64,000 nt of DNA, from positions 88,501 through 152,500 of the forward strand of contig JAMWET010001938.1 in the NCBI GenBank assembly GCA_024036415.1. Direction: 5' to 3'. Shown piece by piece: positions 30,244-42,021 of this stretch; position 1 is the first letter of the stretch; every line of letters begins with the position of its first letter. The DNA comes from Prochilodus magdalenae. Taxonomy: Eukaryota; Chordata; Actinopteri; Characiformes; Prochilodontidae. A program made the translations under genes and the position numbers. The notes beneath the pieces were generated by a model that made no database searches, had not been told where the DNA came from, and saw only the letters and a program-made list of their open reading frames with translations.

Positions 30244-30478
30244 TGGTTGTTGGTTGGTGTGGCTCAGCAGATAAGACCACTACCCAACAGGGCGTCAACA
30301 CCACATGTGGGAGACTGGGCTTCGAATCCTGGTCTGGGTGACTATGGTCTGGTACACCAATAAGAGTCTTTGGGCAAGACTCCTAACACTACACTGGCTC
30401 ACCTGTAATCATTAACCTTGTACGTCGCTCTGGATAAGAGCCTCAGCTAAATGCCATAAATGTAAATGTACTTCTAGA
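30244..30478 (+). mobile_element. tRNA-derived SINE, copy 1
   Basis: The 5' part has an RNA polymerase III A-box-like GTGGCTCAGCAGATAAG and a B-box-like CTTCGAATCC, as in a tRNA. The 3' part ends TCGCTCTGGATAAGAGC, then CTAAATGCCATAAATG, the classic LINE-related tail of fish V-SINE-type elements. A second copy, inverted, is at 57553-57728. It is a SINE rather than a tRNA gene because it has no foldable anticodon/acceptor structure and carries the LINE tail. Confidence 0.8.
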
Positions 30479-31095
30479 CAGCAACAGGTGATGAATCTCG
30501 CGAGACACAGAGCAACGGCCTGAAATAGTTTATTCCCACACATGCTGCTCAGAGTAATGTTGAGGTCAGTCTTGGTCAACAGGTCCTCTGGCAGCAGTGT
30601 CTTTCACTCGTCAAGCAGGACTGAGCTATATGGTTAAGGTTTCGGTGACTTGAATTCAGTGTACCGAAACACTAAGTAAACATTTATTTCAATAACACAA
30701 TATACAATTAAACATTTTTTTAATATTTGAAATAAGTATCATGTTCTCGCAGCTACTCACCCTCAATTACTCTTACAGCGACAAGCCCAGTGCGATAGTG
30801 ACGATTTCATAAATTACAGTTCGATTCAAAACATCGTGTGGTATTATAAATTAAATGTTTAAATAGACTATATTAATTCCAATAATTGGTTTTAGAGTAA
30901 AACCTTTGTAGGTCGGACACTCCGCACTTCACTGCTGCTATTAAACCATGGATCCTTTTTTCTCCCCGCCTGTTCACAAGGTCATTAAAGTTAATCTAAT
31001 GTGAAGTGCAAAGGGAAGCAATGGTCCAGATAGAGGGACAATTAAGCCCAGCTTAATTAAATCATGGGGACAAAACCGTGAAGGGTCTGCTCGCA

Positions 31096-31463
31096 CCAGT
31101 GGCATTCAGCGCATGCGTTGGAACTGAGCAGCTGTTCGGCTGATAACACTAATAGCTCAGGAGGATGTACCTTTGAGCTGGACTTCAGAGTCGAAGGTTT
31201 CCTGTTGGACCGGCCGGGTCAAATGTAATTTAAGGTAACTCGTAAGTTCCCTGCCTGCTGATGGCTTTTGGTGTTCTATGGAGGAGAACGGGCGATGAAC
31301 GTGTTGCAGCATGTGAAATATTGCCCGTATTCTGGGAAAGATGTCCCTTTCTGGATGGTACTACGCACGGAGACCCAAACAACTACCAACAAACAGCCGA
31401 TAACTTGTATGTGTAGACGGCGCGACCCCACTGTCCTACTGCGCATGCGCGGAATGCCACTGG
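31096..31463. mobile_element. 368-bp MITE with 22-bp terminal inverted repeats
   Basis: The 22 bases at 31096-31117 (beginning CCAGTGGCATTC) are the inverted match, 21 of 22, of 31442-31463. No protein is encoded between them. This is the structure of a non-autonomous DNA transposon. The superfamily is not clear because I cannot see a convincing target-site duplication. Confidence 0.65.
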
Positions 31464-31524
31464 CCTGAAACGACTGGCGTGAACATCTGCGGCTCTGCAG
31501 ACGGTGTCTGAGAAGTACACAACA

Positions 31525-31970
31525 AATAACATGTCAGAAAACAAAATTACAAAATCTAAAAAAAAAAAAAATTACAAAAGTAAAAACAAAAAATTAAAAC
31601 GTGAAACACTTTTACGAACTGGGAATTCAGACAAAGGTCTAACACACAGGAAGTGGTTGTTGCGGACCCTTGTCAATCAAACTGTTTGCGGTGGTGCAGT
31701 TGGTATGTTTTGTTTGTCTGGCATGTGTTGGTTCCTGTTGAAGGTCTTTAGAGTTTTAAAGCGCAGGCGGAAGAGACGATTCTAAACCACGGGGCCTTAA
31801 AAGCTCTCAGAAGGTTTTAGCAGCTAGCTGGTTCTCTATCGCTAGTGTTACCTCTCCAGCTCTAAGTGGTTTAGACGCCTGTTCATCTTGTACTTCCACC
31901 CACTCCACCACCGCCAAACAGTTTGATTGACAAGGGTCTGCAACAACCACGGAATTCATACGCTGCATCC
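31525..31970. mobile_element. Foldback-type element, copy A
   Basis: The left arm (31617-31710: GGGAATTCAGAC, GTGGTTGTTGCGGACCC, TTGTCAATCAAACTGTTTG) is repeated inverted in the right arm (31910-31965), giving a long imperfect palindrome. The outer left part is rich in AAAACAAAATTACAAAA. A second member lies at 41140-41585 and shares GAATTC, GACCC.TGTCAATCA, GGCGTCTAAACCACT and GAGAACCAGCTAGCT blocks. No transposase is encoded. Confidence 0.65.
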
Positions 31971-32109
31971 GAAATCGCCTACCTAGCCAGTACTAGATTG
32001 AGCCCAGTGGGCTCTGCTTAACCGGTGAAGCAGTAGAGTCTTTCAGTACGCAAGTATGTAGTATCCTCTCGGACGATGTCCGCCATCTTGCCACCGTCAT
32101 TTGGCGTAA

Positions 32110-32548
32110 GACGGAATGGAATTTAAGGTGGGATGCGATTTAATGTTGTAATGTATTTAAGGTGGTAGGAGTGAATTTAAGGTGGCAGTGAAGTTAAAGT
32201 GGTAGGAGTGAATTTAAGGTGGCACTGACGTTAAGGTGGCAGTTAAGATGGTAGGAGTGAATTTAAAGTTGGGAGTGAGATTAAGGTGGCAGTGAAGGTA
32301 AGGTGGAATGGAATTTAAGGTGGTAAGAATAAATTTATCGGGCAGGGAATTTAAGGTGGCAGTGAAGTTAAGATGGTACGAGTGAATTTAAGGTAGCAGG
32401 GAATTTAAGGTGGCAGTGAAGTTAAGGTGGTAGAACTGAATTTAACGTGGCAGGGAATTTAACGGGACACTGAAGTTAAGGTGCTAATAGTGACTTTAAG
32501 GTGGAAAAGAATTTTAGGTGGCAGTTGATTTAAGGTAGTACAGCTTTT
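32110..32548. repeat. Degenerate minisatellite, ~17-bp unit
   Basis: About 25 imperfect units built on GAATTTAAGGTGGCAGT (alternating with GAAGTTAAGGTGGTAGGA) run for about 440 bp between pcnx3 and the Ig gene. Units vary at several positions but keep TTAAGGTGG. The array is purine-rich on this strand. Confidence 0.9.
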
Positions 32549-33368
32549 AAACGTTTCAACGTAATGATCTGACTTTTTCAAGCCAACTTAAAGTTCTTTC
32601 CCTTTGTAGTTTGTTCTGCAGTTCTCAGCCGCCAGACAGACATTAGACAAAACCAGCACATCACACATTTCCATTAGCGATACCCGCACCAAGAGAGAGA
32701 GAATTGGGCTGCCCTACAAAACACTACGACCTTCTTCCCTGAGACAAATCCGCTCCACATATCCCAATAACCGTACAGAGAAAGCTTAGGCTTGGATCCA
32801 ATCAGATGGACCAAACTCAGACCAAATTTCAATGTTTTTTTAATTATTATTTTTTAAATAAAGGCCAAAAACAACGTCTAAATAGCTGGTGGGTTATTTG
32901 TACTCTGTCTTTTCAAAACGTTTAAATGACTCCACAACTACAATACAGTACAGTGTTCTGAATGTATTAAATAGCTAGGCTAGTTAACCGGGTTTGCTTA
33001 AATACTATCGTCACATCCGGCGGAATATCCATTATTAATTCAAAGATGGTATTAATCTGGTTAAATCTGGCACTGCCACTCATCTGAATCTGCCAGTAGC
33101 TCAGATTAGCGAGGCTAGCTAAAGCAGTTTAAGCAGCTACTGCTAATATTTACTCCACTCGTTTAGGGGGATTAGACACTCAGATTAGACTCACTCAAGT
33201 CTAACTTCATCCTAATATAGGTTAGTCCTCCGACATTCTCCTGGAGCTGGTTTAGATGCACTGCCCTTTTACATGACTCAGCAAAACACCAACTTCATTA
33301 AGATCTTGCAGAGCCCGATCCCATCATGCAACGCGACGTGGCGTGCAAAACTCTGAACCAGGGAATGA

Positions 33369-33374
33369 TTTATT
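33369..33374 (-). promoter_or_regulatory. Poly(A) signal of the Ig-domain gene
   Basis: AATAAA read on the minus strand, about 165 nt downstream of the stop codon at 33539-33541. It is the first canonical hexamer after the stop, so a short 3' UTR is likely. Confidence 0.5.
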
Positions 33375-33538
33375 CAAGCTCTAATCGCCAGTACGTTTTT
33401 TATAATTTTGTATGTTGGCTGAAATGCCAATCCTAGCGTCTTCTACACATGCGCACTGGAGGTAACACCTGTGTCGTACAAACATGATATTCAAATAAGC
33501 CTTTAAAATTAGTCCCCGTACAAAAGACCCCCTCTTCC

Positions 33539-34394
33539 TCAGACAAAGGAGCGCTTAATCAGAGAGGGGGTGTATCTGATCTCGTTGTAGCACTCCTCGT
33601 CCTCACGGCGGCTCCTCCATTTGCTCTCCCGAGCCGAACGGTGGAGCCACAGCACCAGCACCACCAAAGCCAGCAGCACCAGCGCCATGAAGAGCGTCAG
33701 CAGCACCCCCTGCAGGACGCCCGGGGAATCATCAGGAGCTGCACAGAGAGACGGGTGGGAGTTCGAAGGTTGGAACCGACTGCAGAGTGACCATAAACCA
33801 ACCAGAGGTTTATCTCAGATCTACACGACCCACATCTCCATTTTATTATATTATATTACATCTTTTATAATATATATATTATATATTATATTACATCTAT
33901 ATTTTATTTTAATGTGTTTATTTTTATGTTTTATTTTATTTATTCTTTATCCATTTTTGCTTTATTATTTTTGTAGCTTCTGTGTGTACTGTGTGTCTCA
34001 CCGGTATGCTATAACGGTCTTAATTTCCCCCTGGGATCAATAAGTTATTATCACTGTGGTGGTCTTCAGTACCTTAGGCAGCACCCTGCTGCATGTGGGG
34101 AAAACAAGCAGCACAGAACATCTCCAGAATGGTAAACAGAAAAATCTTTTTTTTTTTTAAATCTTCTTAAATCTACTGACTGAAGGCTTCTACATCCCAT
34201 AATAAACGGGAAACATTTCCATTGAGACATTCGTAATGTTTTGGTTGTATTCAACCAAAGTCAGTTGTTTTCAAATTCTGAAAAATAATAATAATAATAT
34301 AATATGACAAACAGTGGAGATATGAGATTTGGTTCTGACACTGACCGTATGCTAATCTTTATAGTGACCAGTGATATGTGTGTGTATACATATA

Positions 34395-34463
<69 letters not shown>

Positions 34464-37400
34464 CGAACAAATCATCTGCATCAGTACACAAGTAGGGTTG
34501 GGAGTGCTGTGCAGTTAACTTGCCAAAGATGCCACCACACATATATATATATATTATATAATTATATAGAAACAGATGTGTCAAAGGAGTGATATGTAAG
34601 AAGACGCTACCTGTTGAATTCATACTCTGAACACTAGAGGGCAGCACATGACTGGAAATTGCAGCTCCTCCTCCTCTCACTTAGACTCGTACCAGTCTAG
34701 AAGAAATTTTGCGAGCTCAGCACCTTTGACCTGCCAGGAGCAGCCCCAGTGCTGGGAAGAAACACCACCTGCTGTTTTGCTTCTACTTCGGTCACTTCTT
34801 CTGCTTGCTGCCGAAATGATTTTTGATGATGGCTGTAATTATAATAGTCGCTTGCTAGAAACTTCAACCATCGTTAACTACCGGTCACTAAATGATCTGA
34901 TTGAGAGCAGGACCAATTAGAAAACACTGTCAGGGCAGCAGTGCTACTGCTTCATCCTCGCTGATGGACTGATTCAACTCGACCATACAGTGACTCACTA
35001 TCGCCTGTTGAATTCCAATGTGGTATTATAAATCAGGGTGGGCTAATGCTAGCTGGTTAGCATGCCATCTTCAGCAGATATGTCTGCTATATGATACACA
35101 GAGGCCTTTTACGAATCAGTAAAACGGCTATGTCTTTACAGTTTGCTGCTCATTTCAGTTCATGTTGAATATCTTGTGCTATGAATCTTACACATTGCTC
35201 CTTTAAGTCAGTCGGCTCTGAAACCATGCAGGCTGGATAGGGAGAGGAGACTGAAACTCACGGGTATACACCGACAGATTCACGTAGCAGTTCTGTGTGC
35301 CCAGCAGGTTGGTCACAGAGCAGCGGTACACACCAGAGTTCTGTGCTGAGATGTTGACAATTTTCACGGAGCCCATTAGCTTACCTAGAAACAAACAACA
35401 AAATCAACAACAACAGATAAACAGACATACAGACTCCCAGGTTCCCATGTTCTTCTAGTTCTGAAAAACCCACTTATTTATTTGGACCTTTTTCCAGCCG
35501 GCTGTTTTTATTAGTGTGAGGGACAGTCCTGAAATTGGTAGTAAGTGAAAAGCTGCTGAGCTGAACATTCCTAAATGAATGATGAATGGACTGCTAGAAA
35601 TAATCCGATAAGAGAAGGTTTTTTCATTCTCCTAGAAAGTTAGCATTTTGAAGTCGTCGAAAAACGACCACACGCAGTCAGCATTAGCACAACGCTTCGT
35701 CATCGCCTCCCTCTCTAACTCTGCTGCAGATCATCTGCTGAAATATCACTCCAACTATAGAAGAACGAGCTTTATGGTTGTAGGCTAAATGAGCAGTCAT
35801 ATGTAAATGTGTCAGTGGCTGTGATGTCATAACCATGATTTCACAAATTCAAAACAGTCTGTTTTTGCAGCCTAGTTTCCAAACACGGCCCGCATCTTGT
35901 GGTCAATAGTTTCTATGATGTACTGGTCGGCTGTTACCCTCCATGTTCACAGGAAGGGTAATCTGCTCCGGCTCCAGCTTCTCCCAGCTCATCTGCGGAG
36001 TCGGAACCCCCTCCACCACCAGACAAGACAGTGCTACACTGCCCCCGGCGTCAGTGTCCCCTTCCCACAAGCACACGGGCAGTGATGGGGGAGCTGTGGA
36101 AACAAACAGAGCAGAGCTTATCGATAAATGAAATAGATAAAATCAAGTGTGCATGTTTTCCCTCGTTCCAGCCACTTCCTGCCCCAGACCTTCCCTAAAA
36201 AGAGTCAAGACATCTACGCCCTCTAGCCACTGTTGGACCACTGTGGAAAGTCTTGCATCCACATCCTCAAATCAATGTTCTCAGATAACAGGGTCCCAAA
36301 GATTTCTCTAGACAGTCCGGTTCAGGTCTTGGACCGATGGATGCCCTCGGCACTGTCATGTTGGAATATGGCCGTGTTACCAAGGAAGAAGAAGTCCATT
36401 GATGGAGTAACCAGGTTGTTCAGGATGTTCAGGTGGTCAGCTGACCTCATTCTCTGGGCACATAATGTTCCTGAACCTGGACCTGACCAACTGCAGCCCC
36501 CCCAGATCATGGCACTGCCCCCACAGGCTTGTACGGGAGGCACCAGGCATGATGGGCACATCACTTCACCACCTCTCTTCTTACCCTGATGCCCCATCAC
36601 TCTGGAACAGGGTAAATCTGGACTCATCAGACCACATGACCTTCCTCCATCGCTCCAGAGCCCAGTCTTTACGCTCCCTAGCAGACTGAGCCCGTGTCAC
36701 ATAGCACGGTCGGGTAGCCTCACTAGCCAGTGGTCTTCTCTAAAGCTAACCACAGCTTGTCTTATGGTCGCTTAGGTCTCATCTCCTTGTGAGCCCGCCC
36801 CCTTGTTTCGTCGCTTGTTGCATGTGGCAGAGAGCTGCTTCCTCTCACTGTTAAACACCTCCCTGAGTTCTTCTGCTGTTCCTCCACCATCTGATTCACC
36901 ACACGGTTAAGAGATCACCCAGCACCACCACTCAGGATTTATTCCCACCATATTCCGTCCTGGAAGGAATAATTCCTGTTTAATAACGCTAGGACAGGTC
37001 TAAACCCGAGTTTAGGAGTTTCAGCATCTCCTTAGATGTGTTCTCGGCTAGATGATAATAATTTGACCTCCTGAAACCACAGGACGCGTCTTTCCACATG
37101 GTTGTTTAGGAAATTAGAATCTACTCACTCCAGGTAGGGTTAAAAAGCTGGTTGCCAGCTGAAGCATAATCACCCCTGCAGTAATGGGAGGCTCGTACCT
37201 GATAGCGTAGTTAAATCCAGGTGGTGACTTTTTTTTGGCCAGGCCGTGTATGTTATTTTTTATTTCTACTGGTGATTATAGCTTATATGTGAACAGTTAT
37301 GGAAAGAGACTCTGTGTCAGTTCTCAGGAGGGATTGTGTAAATGTGATTTTTCATAGAACTGTCACTTTAAGCACGATCATATGTTCATATATGTTGCAT

Positions 37401-40400
37401 GTATGCTTTAATATGCAGAGGTGTTTAGTGACGGACAGGCGGACGCTCGTAAGGAGTAAGAAGATCACGCGTCGGAGGGAGAGTCTGTATATGTCGCGTC
37501 ACAGATTAATAAAGGAAGATGTTTCTTTGTAGTCGGCCGGCAGCTTCTCAGTATGCATGCTAGACGACTGCTGGCCGCTACACTCTATAAATAGAGATAT
37601 TGCAGAGACAGCCTGGGATATGAACGCATGAACCAGAGACTGTCTTATACCACTGATGAAGAAGAGCTGAGCAGCTTCTATTCCTTACCCAGGACACTGA
37701 GGCTGAGTTCTCCAATCCCAGGGTCACCTGTCTCTGGAGGATTGCTCACCACACAGCGGTAGGTGCCAGCATCAGACACTCGCGTATTATTGAGGATGAC
37801 ATCAGCGCTCCAGGGCATGCCAGTAAACTCCACCCTTCCAGTGAAGGCGGGGCTTTCTATCACCTGCCCTTGATCGTACACGATCACCTGGAGGATGAGT
37901 TAAAAGAGTTTAACATCAGAAACAGGTGTGTAAGTGTCCAACCTCCCAGTTACTGTATGATTCTTTAGGAAATGCCAATGCCATGTGAAACATGTTAACA
38001 GAATTCAATTAGGTTTTACTGAAATGATGCTAAATCATTTTAAAGGAGCAATATGTAAGATTTATAGTTTAATATATTCCAAAATGACCTAAACTTATCA
38101 ACAGACTATAAAGAAACAACCATTTTGGCAATACATCAAAGACATCTATGTATCATGCTGCAGAGATATCTACTGAAGATAGCGTGCCAGCCAGCCAGTC
38201 CCAGTTTGTGTCTGGTAATATCACTATCTGGAGTGACTGTATCGGTGAGTCCAGTCAGGCCAAAACGAGAGAATGAAGAAATAGCACTGCTCCAAAGGTG
38301 TTTCCTGATCTCTTGTCAATCATGTTGAAGGTCCTGCTACTGGTTAGATAATTTAGGGACAGGTAACCAATGAGAGGAAGGGTAAATAGCTGAAACTCTT
38401 GGCACGTCGCCATTATAATGATCGTCTCCACCATTCTCTGGAAGAATCCATGTTTAGCAGCAAACAAAAGAACGGCTATACATAGCAGCACCACAAGGGT
38501 TAACAGGGGTCACCGCTGGAGACACGCTTAGTGAGTAAATCATCAGGTCTAAGGCTGAACTCAGTGTTTTTTTAGACTGGTAAGAATTACAGATGGAGGA
38601 GCACAGTTGATATACTGCCTCCTACTGATTGGAGTGTGAATTTTGCAGGTTGTGTCATTTACTCCTTTAAGTTTAATACAAACTATTTTACCAGTAGTGG
38701 AATATAACTTCCAAAAAATACACCATACGTTCTATGTTTGAAAATACCCTTACAATATTAATTTAGCAAAAAAGTCATGATTTAGATTATTTCATCTCAG
38801 ATGAAGCTATTTATCATCACATTGCATTACGTACCCTTGTAAAAAGCCCTATATAAATAAATGTTGACTTGACCTGACCCTGTACATCTGTTTTTGAATG
38901 TACAGTAAGGAGATACTTTAACCTCCTGAGATCCGGACTTGCTTGGTGTGCAGTTTTAATTTCTCCCAGCTATTTGTGATTAGTAGAAGTATAAAAACTA
39001 AACGTTGTCTTAGTAAAGGAAGTTGTTTTGGCAAAAAAACAATGTCCTGTAAGAACTGGTGTGGGTGCCAGCCTTACCCCGGCCACTAGGGGACAGCGGC
39101 GAACCAGCAATCAATCCTAACCCCCTGCACCTGGTGAATGGGCTATATATACCTCTCAGGAAGTGGGCGGGGTTGCTGGTTCTTTGCTACACCAAGTGTG
39201 TGTGAGGTTCTGGCTGGTAATGGTAGAGGGTTAAGAGTTTTTGTTTTTTTAAAGCTCACCCTCACTTCTCTCCCTCTCCCTCTCTTTCTCTTCTCTTTGG
39301 AAGGCTGAGAGTTTTGGTGCAAAGATAAAACAGTACCAAGACTTGCTTCTCCTTTCTGCTGAGGCCTGTGAGGTCTTGCCCTCCCCCTCATCCTTGTACA
39401 CACTCCTCAGAGGGGTAAAGGGTTTTCTCACCCCTCCTTCTCCGTCTCTCTGGCTCTCCCCTACCTTATAGTGGAGAGATCTTTAAAGTGAAACAGGAGC
39501 ACTGTTGTCCCCTCCTCCTTTTGTTTGTTTATTTCAGTAGTGTCTCCGTCCCTGACTTGGGATTGTCTTTTGTTGGGCGTTTACACCGCGTTGCTTTTTT
39601 GAGGAGCTAGCAGCGTCTCCCCGGGCGTCCTTTGTTACTCCCTTTTTTCCCTTGCTCCCACTTTTCCTAGAGTTTGGGGTGGGTTTGCTGCATGCGGACG
39701 CCTTTTTTTTCCCCCCACCTATTAGTTCCCACGTTTAGACTGCTTTGCATCTGGGTCCTCCCCAATTTCCCACTGGTAGCTTGCCCCGCAGAGACCCTGA
39801 GTGGTGTTCAGGAGTCCTGACCCATATTCCACCAGCAGCTACCATTACAGTCCTCATGTGAGGCTGAAGGGTCAACGTTTTAAAAAGCATCATGGTGCAG
39901 ACAAGCAGAAATGTAATGCCCTCATATGAGGACGCTGGGGGTCAGGAGGTTAAAGGAAACTGAAATGGGCTGCAAGGTAGAGGTCCGAAAACAAAATCAC
40001 CCACACCATAAAAAACAGCTGACCTGCTATACACCCAACATCTTAAATCTGGAAGAACCTTAAGACTTTATGATATGGAAATCTACAAGGACGATACAAC
40101 AATGGAACAGTATAGACACTATCATGAACGTTACTCTTGGAGAGAAGTGAACACAAAGAGAAGCACGCCATCCAGATGGAGTATGGAGGTGGTTCTATTC
40201 ATGGAGCTACAGTAGCAGTAGATCACTGGAATTTTGAAAACGAAAATAAAGGAGGACTGGCATGCATCGGTCTGTAGCCGGGCATAGGGCCACAATGACT
40301 CTTCAGTGGCTCTGGTGGATGGTTCTGAATAAATGGTTCTGTAGTGGCCCTTGCAGTCTCCTGACCCTAACATCATATGAGCACTAATACTAAATAAAAG

Positions 40401-41929
40401 ATCATTCGTGCATTTCCTAAAAACCATCTTACAGTAAACCTGCTCTCAGACTGACCATCTTGCTCCCTGAAACACCTGGCTCCGTTCCACCTGTCGGTGA
40501 TGTCTAGTCCAGTTCATTACCCTCCTCTGTCCATGGCCTGTGTTTGATAAGCCATACCTGTGTAGGAGAGTCTGGGTCAAAAAGGGGTGTCAAGGTCCAG
40601 ATGATGCTGAGACGGAGCACGGGCATCGACGTGAGGAAGGAACATGGTAAAGTGACGGAGTCACCCTGCACCACCTCCAGACTGGACTCCCTCACCGTCA
40701 CACGCACAGTGCCTACACATCAAAGCATACTTAATACTAATAAGCATACTTAAAATTAAAAACTAAATTAAAACCATAACTATTTACCAGCCATATATAT
40801 TCACAGTCCTGTGCCCTCAGTGTTAACTTCTCCTGGAAGGGATGTGTACGTGGGCATGTTACCTTTGTAGCTACACGCAGTACAGGTGTAGTTAGATGTT
40901 CTACTGAAAAGGACATTGTAGGGACATGTGACAGGCAGAATAACAGTCACTGTAACCGGCAGCTTGATGGTGTTAGCCTCGGCTTAAGTGTAGCCCAGCC
41001 AAAATCAAAAATGGGCACCAGGGAACAAGTCCCACACCTTTATATACTCGCCTCCGTTTCTGTTTCTCTACAGGTTTTGTTTTGGCTTTTGATTTTACAG
41101 TGGTACCATTTCCACGGCAACCAAGGAATGCAAAACAACATAGCAATTCAGAAAACAAAATTACACAAGCTGAAACAAATCTACAAGACATGAACCGCTT
41201 TTACCAGTACCGAAACCCTTTTACAGACTGTGAATTCTGACAGTAAGGCTGGGGCAGGAAGTGCTTGTTGTGGACCCATGTCAATCACAATGTTTGGTGG
41301 TGGTGGAGAGAGTGGAGGACTGAGGCGAACAGGCGTCTAAACCACTCAGAGAAACTGGAGTTTCTATGGTATGTTAATGTTAATGAAGGTAGGGGGGCTG
41401 TAACGCTAGCTGTAGTGGAGAACCAGCTAGCTAGCTTAAAGCGGCTGAGCGCTTTTACAGCCCACGTGGTTTAGCGTCGCCCAAGTTTAGAGTAAAAATG
41501 TTTCACATCTTTAAATTTTTGTTTTTATTTTTGTAATTTTGTTTTCTTGAATGTAGTTTTTTTTTTTTTTGTTTTCTAATTGTTAATTTGTTTTGCCCTT
41601 TTCACCTGCCGTACTTACCTGTTTTTAGGATTTCCTGAATTATGATAAAGGTATTGTAAGATGAAACATCTTTCCTGAATTAAGACTTCACCCAAACACA
41701 AGATATAATTATGGATATCCAGTGAAATTCTTGGAAATCTTGGTAAATATTTGTTTTCATTGATTTGGATATTTAAGCACTAAACTACGAAACTACGAAA
41801 CCAGACCATTCTAAAGCCCTGAAAACAGGCACATACCTTTTTCTACATTCTGGCCTCGATCCCTCTCATGCCCTCATGTCTCATTACTGTAATGATGTGC
41901 CCCACCCCCAACACTGAACCACCCTAGGC

Positions 41930-42021
<92 letters not shown>

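Noticed and set aside
30244..30330. Possible tRNA gene (A and B boxes present)
   Set aside because: Boxes belong to a tRNA-derived SINE with a LINE tail; no cloverleaf acceptor stem.
31504..31785. 93-codon Lys-rich plus frame
   Set aside because: Lies across the A-rich arm of a foldback element; no protein features.
32110..32548. CRISPR-like array
   Set aside because: Units are contiguous and degenerate with no spacers; it is a vertebrate minisatellite.
34261..34680. 139-codon Tyr/Ile-rich minus frame
   Set aside because: Spans a (TA)n microsatellite; the frame is an artefact of the repeat.
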